Below, in pieces: positions 27,680 through 37,051 of a DNA stretch of 64,000 nt; the first letter of the stretch is position 1, and the number at the start of each line of letters is the position of its first letter. Source of the stretch: JTS-RE37 sp041743425 (GTDB lineage: Bacteria > Bacteroidota > Bacteroidia > Flavobacteriales > Flavobacteriaceae); assembly GCA_041743425.1 (NCBI GenBank), contig JBGTMS010000002.1, forward strand, positions 1 through 64,000, read 5' to 3'. The translations under genes were made by a program, and so were the position numbers. The notes below the pieces were generated by a model. That model saw only the letters and a list, made by a program, of their open reading frames with translations. It did not search any database and was not told the origin of the DNA.

Positions 27680-29416
27680 ATGAAAACCTGGTTCTTCCTG
27701 TTATTTGCAGTGATCATCCTGCTTGTCGCGTTTAAACCTTCCCTGCAACCACCACCTGATTTCACTATCCGGGTTTCTTTCCCTGAATCGGTAAAGGATC
27801 AGCCTATGGATGGCCGCCTGCTACTTCTGCTCTCCACTAATCCGGAAGAGGAGCCACGCTTTCAGATTAATGATGGTCTGAAAACACAAATGATCTTCGG
27901 GAAAAATGTTGAGTCTATGAAACCCGGAACCGAACAGTTATTCGGAGGAGAGATTCCCGGATTTCCGTATCAAAACCTTAAAGAAGTACCTCCCGGAGAA
28001 TATTATGTTCAGGCTTTATTGCATCGGTATGAGACCTTTCATCTGGCCAGCGGCCAGACGGTTAAACTTCCTATGGATGACGGTGAAGGCCAGCAATGGA
28101 ACAGATCTCCTGGTAACCTTTACAGCAAGCCCTTCAAAATGACCATCACCAAAGACGGTGTCGTTGATGTAAAAGTAGTAATGGATCAGGTAATACCTCC
28201 GATTGCAGAACCGATAGATACCGAATGGATCAAGCATCTTAAATTAAAATCTGAGAAATTGTCTGAATTCTGGGGACGTGATATATATCTGGGAGCCCAT
28301 GTACTTCTGCCTAAAGGATTTAAAGAGCATCCGGAAGCCAGATATCCACTAATGGTGTTTCATGGCCATTTTCCGTCGGATTTCAGTGGCTTCAGGACGA
28401 CGCCTCCGGATCCGGCGATGAAGCCTGAATATTCTGATCGCTTTGGCGTTGAGGGATATAATATTTTAGAACAACAGGAGGCCTATAACTTCTATAAGCG
28501 CTGGAACGAACCGGATTTTCCCCGATTTATTATTATTGAAGTTCAACACCCGACACCTTATTACGACGATTCGTATGCTGTGAATTCTGCCAATCAGGGC
28601 CCCTATGGAGATGCCATTACGTACGAACTGATACCCTTTATAGAGAAAAAATTCAGGGGAATCGGAGAAGGCTGGGCACGTTTTCTTTATGGAGGCTCAA
28701 CCGGAGGCTGGGAGGCTCTTGCAGTGCAGGTGCAATACCCCGATGAATACAACGGCTGTTTTGCAGCCTGCCCGGATCCCATCGATTTCCGTGCCTATTG
28801 CCTGACCAATATCTATGATGATAAGAATGCCTATTACTACGAAAGTGAGCATAAGAAAATCGAAGTTCCAAGTCACAGGGATCAGTTGGGCCAGGTACAG
28901 AGTACGTTAAGGGAAGGAAATCAACTGGAACTGGTCCTTGGAGATAAAAGCCGTTCCGGACAACAATGGGATATATGGGAAGCTACCTATTCCCCGCAGG
29001 GAAAGGATGGATACCCTCAAAGGATCTGGGACAAGAAGACAGGGGTTATAGATCCAAAGGTGGCTCAGTACTGGAAAGAAAATTTTGATCTTCGTTATAT
29101 ATTAGAGCGGGACTGGGATAAGCTGGGAGAAAAGTTGAAAGGCAAGATTCATATCTATTGCGGCGATATGGATAATTATTATCTCAATAACGCGGTATAT
29201 CTTATGGAAGACTTTCTGGAGAAAACGGCTGATCCATACTATGAAGGCGAAGTGCTTTACGGTGATCGGGCGGAACATTGCTGGAACGGAGATCCCGAAC
29301 TTCCAAATCATATTACCCGTCTGCGATATAATAGTATGTATGTTCCGAAAATCATGAAAAGAATTGCGGAGTCTGCGCCGGAAGGAGCGGATCTTAAAAG
29401 CTGGAGGTATCAGTAA
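27680..29416 (+). CDS. Exported esterase D-like alpha/beta hydrolase
   Basis: A 578-residue exported hydrolase. An N-terminal hydrophobic segment (TWFFLLFAVIILLVAF) acts as signal peptide or anchor. Residues about 25-180 form an N-terminal beta domain (VPPGEYYVQALLHRYETFHL). The catalytic domain follows, of the putative esterase (EsterD/PF00756) type, with nucleophile Ser340 in LYGGSTGGWEA, YPLMVFHGHFPSDF upstream, and a C-terminal His in RAEHCWNGDPE. The substrate is unknown; feruloyl- or acetyl-ester hydrolysis is typical of the family. The gene stands alone, 225 bases before the GH43 lipoprotein. Confidence 0.78.
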   Translation: MKTWFFLLFAVIILLVAFKPSLQPPPDFTIRVSFPESVKDQPMDGRLLLLLSTNPEEEPRFQINDGLKTQMIFGKNVESMKPGTEQLFGGEIPGFPYQNLKEVPPGEYYVQALLHRYETFHLASGQTVKLPMDDGEGQQWNRSPGNLYSKPFKMTITKDGVVDVKVVMDQVIPPIAEPIDTEWIKHLKLKSEKLSEFWGRDIYLGAHVLLPKGFKEHPEARYPLMVFHGHFPSDFSGFRTTPPDPAMKPEYSDRFGVEGYNILEQQEAYNFYKRWNEPDFPRFIIIEVQHPTPYYDDSYAVNSANQGPYGDAITYELIPFIEKKFRGIGEGWARFLYGGSTGGWEALAVQVQYPDEYNGCFAACPDPIDFRAYCLTNIYDDKNAYYYESEHKKIEVPSHRDQLGQVQSTLREGNQLELVLGDKSRSGQQWDIWEATYSPQGKDGYPQRIWDKKTGVIDPKVAQYWKENFDLRYILERDWDKLGEKLKGKIHIYCGDMDNYYLNNAVYLMEDFLEKTADPYYEGEVLYGDRAEHCWNGDPELPNHITRLRYNSMYVPKIMKRIAESAPEGADLKSWRYQ

Positions 29417-29453
29417 GGTTACAGTTTTAAAAGTGACTTTTCAAGGGATTGTT

Positions 29454-29461
29454 TACTTTTG
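29454..29461 (+). promoter_or_regulatory. Possible promoter -7 element before the GH43 gene
   Basis: TACTTTTG matches TAnnTTTG, but lies 180 bases upstream of the GH43 ATG and has no -33 partner, so the assignment is weak. The remaining 225-base gap holds nothing else I can name. Confidence 0.3.
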
Positions 29462-29641
29462 AACCTTGTTCTCTCTGGCTCTGCTAGTAGATTCCCTGTG
29501 AGGCCATGCTACTGATAACAAACCATCACAAAGGAAATGGCGGCGTAAAGACAATTCCTTTAGTCGGTGAAATCTTGAGAATACCGATTATATTGGCGGG
29601 ATATTGCAGCCAGGAAATCGCCATAACCATAAGTACCTGTT

Positions 29642-30679
29642 ATGAAATTACAATTTATCCTCGGCTTTTTTATCCTGCTTACGTTTGGATGCAGGGAAAC
29701 CCGTAAGGATTCGGTCAAAACGGAACAATCTGCCCTTAATTCAGGTAATCCCTTATTTGAAGGATGGTATGCCGATCCCGAAGGAGTGGTTTTCGATAGC
29801 ACCTTCTGGATTTATCCCACCTATTCCGCGTCCTATGAAAAGCAGGTTTTTATGGATGCCTTTTCATCCCGCGACCTGGTGCATTGGGAAAAGCATGAGC
29901 GCATCCTTGATACCTCCAACATCAAGTGGGCGCGTCAGGCGCTCTGGGCACCCAGCATTATTCAAAAAGAAGACCAATACTTTCTTTTTTTCGGAGCCAA
30001 CGATATTCAGCGACCCGGCCGAGACTCCTATGATCCCAATAATGACATCAATCATTTTGGTGGAATAGGTGTGGGTATTTCGGATCATCCTGCGGGACCT
30101 TTTAAGGACTATCTGGGGAAACCCCTCATTTCAGACTTTCACAATGACGCCCAACCCATTGATCAGTTTGTATTCAGGGATACAGATGATACTTATTATA
30201 TGTTCTATGGCGGATGGGGGCATTGCAATATCGGCGTACTCAATGAGGACTTCACAGGATTTGTACCCTGGGAGGATGGTGCTTTGTTCAGGGAGATCAC
30301 CCCGGAGGGTTATGTTGAGGGCCCGTTTATGTTTAAACGCAACGGGACGTATTATTTTATGTGGTCCGAAGGAAATTGGACAGATGGGAGTTATAAGGTA
30401 GTCTATGCTATGTCAGACAAAGCTACCGGTCCTTTTCGGCCCATTGGCACCGTCCTGGACTCGGATGAAAAAATCGCCACAGGTGCGGGACATCATTCTG
30501 TCATCCGCCTTCCCCAAAGCGATATCTGGTACATAGTATATCACAGACGGCCTATTCCCAATGAGGATAGGGACCATCGGGTCAGCTGTATGGACAAGAT
30601 GGAATTTAATACCGACGGAACCATTAAAAAAATCGTGATGACGTTTAAGGGCGTCCCACAATACAATGGCAATCCCTGA
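29642..30679 (+). CDS. GH43-family glycoside hydrolase lipoprotein
   Basis: A 345-residue lipoprotein (signal MKLQFILGFFILL, lipobox ending in Cys17, LTFGC) with a five-bladed beta-propeller of glycoside hydrolase family 43. The three carboxylates are visible: Asp45 in EGWYADPEG (general base), Asp174 in QPIDQFVF (pKa modulator) and Glu226 in YVEGPFMFKR (general acid). GH43 enzymes attack alpha-L-arabinofuranosides and beta-xylosides, among others; which one is not readable here. Anchoring suggests the periplasm or cell surface. No polysaccharide-utilisation locus surrounds it. Confidence 0.87.
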   Translation: MKLQFILGFFILLTFGCRETRKDSVKTEQSALNSGNPLFEGWYADPEGVVFDSTFWIYPTYSASYEKQVFMDAFSSRDLVHWEKHERILDTSNIKWARQALWAPSIIQKEDQYFLFFGANDIQRPGRDSYDPNNDINHFGGIGVGISDHPAGPFKDYLGKPLISDFHNDAQPIDQFVFRDTDDTYYMFYGGWGHCNIGVLNEDFTGFVPWEDGALFREITPEGYVEGPFMFKRNGTYYFMWSEGNWTDGSYKVVYAMSDKATGPFRPIGTVLDSDEKIATGAGHHSVIRLPQSDIWYIVYHRRPIPNEDRDHRVSCMDKMEFNTDGTIKKIVMTFKGVPQYNGNP

Positions 30680-30694
30680 ATACCTTATCCGATT

Positions 30695-31120
30695 TTATTT
30701 GGCAAATATTTGCGTTGTGTCTTTGAAAGCCTTGAATTCGAGTGCATTTCCGGCCGGATCAAGGAAGAACATTGTCGCTTGTTCCCCAACGAGACCTTTG
30801 AACCGGATATAAGGTGCAATGACAAAATTGACTCCTCTCGATTCAAGATCTTTGGAGAATCCGTTAAAGGTTTCCCACGGAAGTACGACGCCGTAATGCG
30901 GAACGGGTACTTCATGACCATCCACGGCGTTATGGTGTAGTTTTTGAGAAGCTGCCTTGGGTTTATAATGAATGACCAGCTGATGCCCGAATAGATTAAA
31001 ATCGACCCAGTGGTCACTGCTCCGCCCTTCTTCGCACATCAAAATATCACGATAGAAGGTCCGGCATTCCTCCAGGTTATGCACCGGAATCGCAATATGA
31101 AATGGACTGATATTTTGCAT
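30695..31120 (-). CDS. VOC family (glyoxalase/dioxygenase-like) protein
   Basis: A 141-residue vicinal-oxygen-chelate fold protein. The two beta-alpha-beta-beta-beta halves are visible: FHIAIPVHNLEECRTFYRDI in the first, and HYGVVLPWETFNGFSKDLES with MFFLDPAGNALEFKAF in the second. Metal-ligand candidates are His8 and the C-terminal Glu. The length and DPAGNALEFK ending fit single-domain VOC proteins of unknown substrate. It is convergent with the GH43 gene (15 bases) and co-directional with the alpha/beta hydrolase upstream. Confidence 0.85.
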   Translation of the reverse strand: MQNISPFHIAIPVHNLEECRTFYRDILMCEEGRSSDHWVDFNLFGHQLVIHYKPKAASQKLHHNAVDGHEVPVPHYGVVLPWETFNGFSKDLESRGVNFVIAPYIRFKGLVGEQATMFFLDPAGNALEFKAFKDTTQIFAK

Positions 31121-31160
31121 AGAGCATCTCTTTAATAAAACTTTTAAAAATAAGGCTTTT

Positions 31161-32006
31161 CTAAGAATTTAAAAAATCCACTATATAGGTATTAACCTCC
31201 TCCTGATGCAGGGAATGTCCGAGGCCATGGGTCTTAATAAACCGGCTGTTATGCCATTTGGCATGAACCTTTTCCGATGCGGACACCGGACTGATGGTGT
31301 CCAGTTCGTCATGTATCAGCAAACCCGATACGGCATTGGTTTCGACAAACAGTCCCGTTGAGAAGTCATCTATACCAAATTGAAACCTGCGGATAAAATA
31401 GGCGTTCAGGGCTTCATGTACCCGGGCATTATATCCCAGAATTTTTCGGTAGCGGCTCATGAGTTCTGACAGGTCGGCTGGAGCACCGATAGCTACGATT
31501 TTTTTGAGCGGGTTTTTGGGAAACAGGTGTTGATGGTACAGAGCAGCCATGCCACCGACAGAATGTGCGACCACAAATTCCGGCCTGTGGTTAAGAATCA
31601 TCTGTTGAATGCATTCAGAATACAAAAGTACATTGAAAGTGGTACCACCGGAAAATCCGTGGGCGGGGGCATCAAAAGCCACAATATTATATTCATGCTT
31701 CTGAAGTGAACCAATAAGATTTCGCCAGCGGAAGGTATTACTCTCCCAACCATGGATAAGTAAAACTGTTTTTTTGCTTCCTTTCCAGCGATACGTTTGA
31801 ACAGGAATTCCCTGTATGCGCAGCACCTCATCTTTCGCTCCCGTAAGATAGTCGTACTGATGTCTGAGGACCTTCCCCTTCCTGGGAGTGCAAAAAAGGC
31901 GAAAGGCCCTTTGTGCTGCCGTGCCAGGAGATACATAACTAAGTAGATTAAAATACTGACCATAGGCCAAAGGGAGGTATTTTTGGACCTTTTGTACCAG
32001 TTTCAT
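31161..32006 (-). CDS. Alpha/beta fold hydrolase
   Basis: A 281-residue serine hydrolase. It shows the oxyanion segment LLIHGWESNTFRW, FDAPAHGFSGG, the nucleophile elbow AHSVGGMAAL, the acid region SGLLIHDELDTISPV, and the final His in THGLGHSLHQEEV. There is no signal peptide, so it is probably cytoplasmic. The substrate is unknown. It is 40 bases upstream of the VOC gene on the same strand, and the two may form a small operon. Confidence 0.87.
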   Translation of the reverse strand: MKLVQKVQKYLPLAYGQYFNLLSYVSPGTAAQRAFRLFCTPRKGKVLRHQYDYLTGAKDEVLRIQGIPVQTYRWKGSKKTVLLIHGWESNTFRWRNLIGSLQKHEYNIVAFDAPAHGFSGGTTFNVLLYSECIQQMILNHRPEFVVAHSVGGMAALYHQHLFPKNPLKKIVAIGAPADLSELMSRYRKILGYNARVHEALNAYFIRRFQFGIDDFSTGLFVETNAVSGLLIHDELDTISPVSASEKVHAKWHNSRFIKTHGLGHSLHQEEVNTYIVDFLNS

Positions 32007-32080
32007 ATCAGGAAGGCTTTATACCATTTCAGAAAGGAATAAAGGTAGGGCATAATTACAACAACAGAAAGCGTTTAGGG

Positions 32081-32130
32081 ATGCCGCCCGCAGTAAGAAT
32101 GTCGGCCTGCAGGCGGCATATCGGTTTTTT
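32081..32130. other. Intergenic imperfect hairpin
   Basis: Inverted repeat with arms 32081-32093 and 32107-32119 (12 of 13 pairs, one C-A mismatch) around a 13-base loop. A T tract follows at 32125-32130 on the plus strand, yet both flanking genes are on the minus strand. It may be a terminator for antisense transcription or a structured 3' end of yitT; the sequence does not decide. Confidence 0.35.
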
Positions 32131-32160
32131 GCCTGTTTAACTACACATGGTGGAGCAGGC

Positions 32161-33141
32161 CTAGCCTTTCATAGCCCTCTTTTTAATCATTCCGCCTTTA
32201 AGATCTTTGACAACGCCCATCACTATAAAGGCCTTCTTATCTATTTTGTCAATCTCGGTGCTTAATCGGGCCAGTTCAAGCCTGGTTACCACCGTGTATA
32301 TAATTTCGGTGGCACCCCTTTCCTTTCCGGAAACATCGTAACCTCGCTTTGCCTGTATCATCGTACAGGCCTTTTCCATGTTTTCAGTAAGCATGATTCG
32401 GAGTGCTTCATGCTTATCAGAAATAATGGTCACTCCGATATATTCCTCCACCCCATCGACTACAAAATCTACCGTCTTGGCCGCAACGAGGTAGGTAAGA
32501 ATGGCATATAAGGCGATTTCTATGGATAACAGGTAGGCGCCTGCGGAAAAGATGATAATATTGATCATCAAAAGTACATCTCCTACCGTAAGGTGCCACC
32601 TCCTGCTCAGGTGAATGGCCAGGACCTCGGTGCCGTCAATCACGCCCCCCCCACGCATGCTCATTCCTATCCCCAGCCCAAGGAAGAATCCCCCAAAAAC
32701 CGAAATGAGCAGCTTATCCGAGGTGATGGCGGGGTACGGAAAATAATGTACCACGATTGCCAGGGTCACAATGGCAAGCATACTTTTGAGGGCAAACTTC
32801 TTCCCGATAGTAGTAGCGCCCAGAATAATGAATGGCAGGTTGACAAGAATGAGGAGCAGACCAAGCGATTGCTTGGTAATGACCTGAAGTAATAGAGACA
32901 CACCCGTAGCTCCCCCATCTATAAAGGCATTCGGTAACAGGAAACCCTTGAGTCCGAAACCGGCTGAGAAAATCCCGATGGTGAGGAACAGAATTTCTCT
33001 GGCCAAATGTGAGGCTTCTACCTGACCAGAACGCACCTCTTTTACCAGCTCCCTCTTGGATGGAACCGTATCGCCTTTTTTATGCTGGAATTTTTTCCTG
33101 GCACGCTGAACGAGGATATACTGAAGGAATGGATTCATCAA
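32161..33141 (-). CDS. YitT family membrane protein (DUF161 + DUF2179)
   Basis: A 326-residue inner-membrane protein. About 50 basic cytoplasmic residues precede five to six membrane segments (LFLTIGIFSAGFGLKGFLLP, SLGLLLILVNLPFIILG, LISVFGGFFLGLGIGMSM) with the family motif GGVIDGTEVLAI. A soluble DUF2179 domain follows (about residues 240-318, EEYIGVTIISDKHEALRIML and GATEIIYTVVTRLEL). The physiological substrate is not known. It is 29 bases downstream of the small lipoprotein gene on the same strand. Confidence 0.9.
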   Translation of the reverse strand: MMNPFLQYILVQRARKKFQHKKGDTVPSKRELVKEVRSGQVEASHLAREILFLTIGIFSAGFGLKGFLLPNAFIDGGATGVSLLLQVITKQSLGLLLILVNLPFIILGATTIGKKFALKSMLAIVTLAIVVHYFPYPAITSDKLLISVFGGFFLGLGIGMSMRGGGVIDGTEVLAIHLSRRWHLTVGDVLLMINIIIFSAGAYLLSIEIALYAILTYLVAAKTVDFVVDGVEEYIGVTIISDKHEALRIMLTENMEKACTMIQAKRGYDVSGKERGATEIIYTVVTRLELARLSTEIDKIDKKAFIVMGVVKDLKGGMIKKRAMKG

Positions 33142-33170
33142 TTTCTATTTGAACAGGAAAAAAGGCAGGG

Positions 33171-33719
33171 TTAATCCCAACTCACCATCATGTATTTGAT
33201 GCGCGCCTTATCGGGGATTTGTACAGCTTCAATATTGGTGCTGCCCACATAGCGCAGACTGGCTGGCAGTTCCTCCTTACTGATGGTAAAATATACATCG
33301 CTTTTCTGGATAAAAATAATCACATTGTTTCTCGAGGTCACAATTTTACCAATAGGAAGTTTATCCTTTATATCCTTGAACGTACTCTTCAGGGTAATGC
33401 CATTTTCAGTAGTGTAACGCGGATCATGGATTCGGATATTCGCAATTTTGGGAATACTGTCCTCACTGGTGGTGAAGGTAAGCAGCTGCGCCCCCCCCTT
33501 CTCGAAAATATGAATGGTTCGTGATTGCAAACTGCCCTGAAACCGCGCGCTGTCATTTACAACGGAATCCCCCTCATAAACTTTGCTGAGGTTGGCCACT
33601 GCTTCGTGACGCTTCAGTTTGCCCACGCTTTCCCTGCTGATAAGGAAAGTATTTTCTTTTTCTTCCACACAGCTGCTTAAAATAAAGAGGACAATAATTA
33701 TTGAAATCGGGTATCTCAT
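33171..33719 (-). CDS. Hypothetical lipoprotein
   Basis: A 182-residue lipoprotein of unknown function. The ATG at 33719 gives a compact signal peptide MRYPISIIIVLFILSSC with lipidation at Cys17; an in-frame ATG at 33758 would add 13 residues before it. The mature part resembles small flavobacterial envelope proteins: SVGKLKRHEAVANLSKVYEG, then ITLKSTFKDIKDKLPIGKIV, a segment reminiscent of DUF1131-like folds, though I do not claim that family. It lies between the HerA-like and yitT genes, all on the minus strand. Confidence 0.6.
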   Translation of the reverse strand: MRYPISIIIVLFILSSCVEEKENTFLISRESVGKLKRHEAVANLSKVYEGDSVVNDSARFQGSLQSRTIHIFEKGGAQLLTFTTSEDSIPKIANIRIHDPRYTTENGITLKSTFKDIKDKLPIGKIVTSRNNVIIFIQKSDVYFTISKEELPASLRYVGSTNIEAVQIPDKARIKYMMVSWD

Positions 33720-33791
33720 AGATCTTTTCCGTAATAAAGAATTTAAATATGAAAGCATGAACGGATGAAGTATTTAAATTCACACCACCCT

Positions 33792-35297
33792 CTAACGCAT
33801 CACTTTCTTGAGCACCCCGAGTACTCCCCTGATAAAGGTAGCACTCGTAAGTACTTTTATGACTGGATTCTGTCTGCTGCTTGTTCTTCCGGCAGGCACC
33901 CTTCCAGCAGGCTGACTCTGCCTGGGAGCATTGACTTCTGCCGCCTTTTCAATTTTTCGATTGAGCATTTCATAAGCGCTGTCCCTGTCTGTAATTTCAT
34001 TGTATTTGGCCGTCAGCGATGAAGCATTAATGACATCAAGTAATTCTCCGTCGGATAATATGTCCATTCGGCTCATGGGTGCCCGGAGCATTGTTGCTGA
34101 GAGCGGTGCGGGTCTGCCTTTCTCATCCAAAGCTGCAATCAGGGCTTCTCCTGTTCCAAGAGAAGTCAGTACCGTTGTGATGGTATAATAGTCAGAGGTC
34201 GGGTAGTTCTCCGCAGTCAGTTTAATCGCTTTGCGATCCTTTGCAGTAAATGCCCGGAGGGCATGCTGCACCTTTAATCCCAATTGGGCCAGCACCGCAT
34301 CCGGAACATCCGTGGGATTCTGGGTTACAAAGTAAACACCAATTCCCTTGGACCGAATGAGCTTGACAATATTTTCAATTTGCTGAAGTAAGGCACTTGA
34401 AGCTTCATTGAAGATGAGATGGGCCTCGTCAATAAAGAGCACCAGTTCCGGTTTATCAGGGTCACCAAGTTCCGGGAATGTGGTATAGATCTCTGCCAGG
34501 AGGCTGAGCATAAAAGTTGAAAATAACTTGGGCCGATCCTGAATATCAGTAAGGCGTATAATATTTATAAATCCTCGTCCATCAGAATCTAATCGGGTGA
34601 GGTCATCCACCTCAAAGGATTTTTCCCCAAAAAAGAGTTCCGCGCCCTGTTGTTCCAGTTCGATCACTTTTCTTAGGATGGTTCCTGTAGAACCTGTCGA
34701 AATACGACCATAATCCTTTGCAAATTCGGCTTTGCCGCCTTCGGTGGCATATTGAAGCACCTTTTTAAAATCCTTAAGATCCAGCAGCGGTAATTTATGA
34801 TCATCACAGTATTTAAATACTACGGCTACGATGCCCTCCTGCACCTCGGACAGGTCCAGGATCCTTGACAGGAGTACGGGACCGAATTCGGAGACGGTCG
34901 CGCGAAGCTTCACGCCATCCTTCCCTGATATTGTCAGAATTTCTACGGGAAACCGTCTGGCTTCATAGGGTATACCAAGTTTTTGATGGCGCTCATCAAT
35001 CTTACTGTTCGCCTCTCCCGGAGCTGCCAGGCCGCTGAGGTCTCCCTTGAGATCCATCAATAAGACAGGGATTCCCTTATCGGACAAATTTTCGGCGAGT
35101 ACCTGAAGGGTTTTCGTTTTTCCGGTGCCTGTTGCCCCTGCAATAAGCCCGTGCCTGTTAAGCGTCTTCAGGGGAATCCTGACTTCCGCACCTTTTACCG
35201 GTTCCCCATCCAGCATGGCTACGCCCAGGCTGATATAGTCTCCTTTCGTAGCATAGCCCTGTTCCATGTGGTCAAGAAAATCTTCACTGGTACTCAT
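33792..35297 (-). CDS. HerA-like helicase/DUF853 ATPase
   Basis: A 501-residue P-loop ATPase of the HerA/FtsK superfamily, DUF853 (YjgR-like) group. Walker A is GLIAGATGTGKTKTLQVLAE (about residues 50-69), Walker B is ELVLFIDEAHLIF (about 282-294), and the sensor region GIGVYFVTQNPTDVPD follows. The C-terminal 70 residues are Pro/Arg rich and low in complexity. Family members are hexameric translocase-like ATPases of unclear role in most bacteria. No NurA nuclease partner is adjacent. Confidence 0.87.
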   Translation of the reverse strand: MSTSEDFLDHMEQGYATKGDYISLGVAMLDGEPVKGAEVRIPLKTLNRHGLIAGATGTGKTKTLQVLAENLSDKGIPVLLMDLKGDLSGLAAPGEANSKIDERHQKLGIPYEARRFPVEILTISGKDGVKLRATVSEFGPVLLSRILDLSEVQEGIVAVVFKYCDDHKLPLLDLKDFKKVLQYATEGGKAEFAKDYGRISTGSTGTILRKVIELEQQGAELFFGEKSFEVDDLTRLDSDGRGFINIIRLTDIQDRPKLFSTFMLSLLAEIYTTFPELGDPDKPELVLFIDEAHLIFNEASSALLQQIENIVKLIRSKGIGVYFVTQNPTDVPDAVLAQLGLKVQHALRAFTAKDRKAIKLTAENYPTSDYYTITTVLTSLGTGEALIAALDEKGRPAPLSATMLRAPMSRMDILSDGELLDVINASSLTAKYNEITDRDSAYEMLNRKIEKAAEVNAPRQSQPAGRVPAGRTSSRQNPVIKVLTSATFIRGVLGVLKKVMR

Positions 35298-35451
35298 TGG
35301 ATTAAGTTTTCATAAAAATAACGTAATTTTTTTGTTTGAATGTTCATTTACAGTAATCCTCCATAAAGTGCCTGACGGGGTTCTGTTTTCCTTTCAAACC
35401 CTTTCACAAATCCTTAAAGAGCGGGAGATATATGGAATTGGGGATGTGGAA

Positions 35452-35484
35452 TTTGGATTTTGGAAATACCGCTTCGTATCTTTG
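35452..35484 (+). promoter_or_regulatory. Promoter for queE (-33 and -7)
   Basis: TTTG at 35452-35455 and TATCTTTG at 35477-35484 are spaced by 21 bases, a full match to the Bacteroidota promoter. Only 4 bases separate the -7 box from the queE ATG, so the transcript would be nearly leaderless. Confidence 0.6.
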
Positions 35485-35488
35485 CAAA

Positions 35489-36121
35489 ATGATCACAGAT
35501 GACGTTTCGGTTTTGGTTGACAAAGGCCTGATGCTTCCGCTGATGGAAGAGTTTTATACCATCCAGGGGGAGGGGTTCCATAAAGGTACTGCTGCCTATT
35601 TTATACGGGTCGGAGGTTGTGATGTCGGATGTCATTGGTGTGATGTAAAGGAAAGCTGGAATGCTGCGATCCACCCGCCCACCGCTATCAGGCAAATTGT
35701 CAGGAGTGCGGCCAGGTCTTCCGATACCATTGTTGTTACCGGAGGCGAACCTCTTACATGGGATATGGGTCCTCTGACAGCTGCCCTTCATGCCGAGGGT
35801 CTGAAGGTACATATAGAAACCTCAGGAGCTTATCCCTTAACAGGCGAATGGGACTGGATTTGCCTGTCCCCCAAAAAGACCAGATTGCCTGAGGGACCTA
35901 TATACGAAAGTTCAGACGAGCTTAAAATGATCATTTATAACCGGCATGACCTGGCATTTGCTGAAGAACAAGCTGCAAAGGTATCGGAGAAATGTATCCT
36001 CTACCTCCAACCGGAATGGAGTATGCGGGAAAAAGTAACCCCTATGATTGTAGAATACGTTATGAAGCATCCTAAATGGAGGGTTTCACTGCAAATGCAT
36101 AAATACCTGAATATTCCCTGA
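35489..36121 (+). CDS. queE: 7-carboxy-7-deazaguanine synthase
   Basis: QueE is a radical-SAM enzyme that converts 6-carboxytetrahydropterin to 7-carboxy-7-deazaguanine in queuosine (tRNA) biosynthesis. The 210-residue product from the ATG at 35489 shows LPLMEEFYTIQGEGFHKGTA, the Fe-S cluster cysteines in GGCDVGCHWCD, VVTGGEPLTW and LSPKKTRLPEG. The upstream in-frame ATG at 35432 is rejected because the promoter lies within that extension. No queC, queD or queF is adjacent. Confidence 0.94.
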   Translation: MITDDVSVLVDKGLMLPLMEEFYTIQGEGFHKGTAAYFIRVGGCDVGCHWCDVKESWNAAIHPPTAIRQIVRSAARSSDTIVVTGGEPLTWDMGPLTAALHAEGLKVHIETSGAYPLTGEWDWICLSPKKTRLPEGPIYESSDELKMIIYNRHDLAFAEEQAAKVSEKCILYLQPEWSMREKVTPMIVEYVMKHPKWRVSLQMHKYLNIP

Positions 36122-36193
36122 TCAGCATGATTTATTGCCAGGCTGCATTTCCTTCGAGCGTCACCGGTAATCCCTGAAATTGCGAACAAATCG

Positions 36194-36988
36194 CTACCTC
36201 CCACCATTGGCACGGAGATCCAGGATACATTCGGCATCCAGATCAGGAGCCAGAGCGAAACCCTTGGCTGCTCTTTTTTCCAGCATTCCCATAATCCCCC
36301 CGCCAAATTGCAATTCTGCGCGCATCAGACAACCCTCAACATTACAATGGTTGGCCGATTCTGTGTCTTCATGATCGTTTACAGGCGTACTCCCCAGATC
36401 TACCAGTCCGAACAAATGACCGAACTCATGATTTAAAGTGGCAGACTCCACATCGGCATTACTGATCTGAACGCTGGAGACTGCCAGCCTGCGAATGGTC
36501 TGTTCGTAAATTACCATGGAAGTATTCCGGTACACGGCACCCAAGGTGACCACTCCCTCATCCTCGTCGTCATCTACAGATGGAGCGTCAGCAAAATACA
36601 GGTAAATGGCAAGCGTTTCCCCACTGTTATAAGCTGTTCTGTTCTCCATTTCCAGATCAGCTATTTCCTGCAGGGTAAAGGAGGCTTCACCAGAAGACGG
36701 TAATTCCCGGTAAATAACTTCGACTTCTTCCTTAAATGTCCTATCTGTGAGATACGTTGTGAACTCTTCCATGGCCTCCTGAGTGGGCCTGAATCCCGTT
36801 ACGTAGGCGACTTCAAGCTGAAGCATGGTATAAAAGTCGTTGGAAAGGATGTCATTGGCCGAATCTCCGGTTCCCCGTAAATTGGGCGATTTATCAATCA
36901 CTACCGGCTCCGGCTCATTGTCATCGCCTTTAGAACAATTGGAAAGTACCATCAGCATAGCCAACAGCAATAAAAAGTGTCTTTTCAT
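36194..36988 (-). CDS. Lipoprotein metalloprotease (zincin)
   Basis: A 264-residue lipoprotein (signal MKRHFLLLLAMLMVLSNC, lipid at Cys18) with a zinc-protease signature HEFGHLFGLVD at about residues 187-197. It fits the HExxHxxGxxH/D metzincin pattern with Asp in the third-ligand position. A downstream GCLM segment could be the Met-turn. The middle region (ETLAIYLYFADAPSVDDDED) resembles membrane metalloprotease proteins of flavobacteria. The substrate is unknown; the location is probably periplasmic or on the cell surface. It is convergent with queE. Confidence 0.8.
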   Translation of the reverse strand: MKRHFLLLLAMLMVLSNCSKGDDNEPEPVVIDKSPNLRGTGDSANDILSNDFYTMLQLEVAYVTGFRPTQEAMEEFTTYLTDRTFKEEVEVIYRELPSSGEASFTLQEIADLEMENRTAYNSGETLAIYLYFADAPSVDDDEDEGVVTLGAVYRNTSMVIYEQTIRRLAVSSVQISNADVESATLNHEFGHLFGLVDLGSTPVNDHEDTESANHCNVEGCLMRAELQFGGGIMGMLEKRAAKGFALAPDLDAECILDLRANGGR

Positions 36989-37051
36989 AGTCAGTTCTTC
37001 TTTTTAATATGCCATCCCCCCTGATACAATAACGACCATAGCGGTTATCTA

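Noticed and set aside
29506..29706. A 66-aa open frame before the GH43 gene
   Set aside because: It overlaps the GH43 signal peptide in another frame and shows no coding features.
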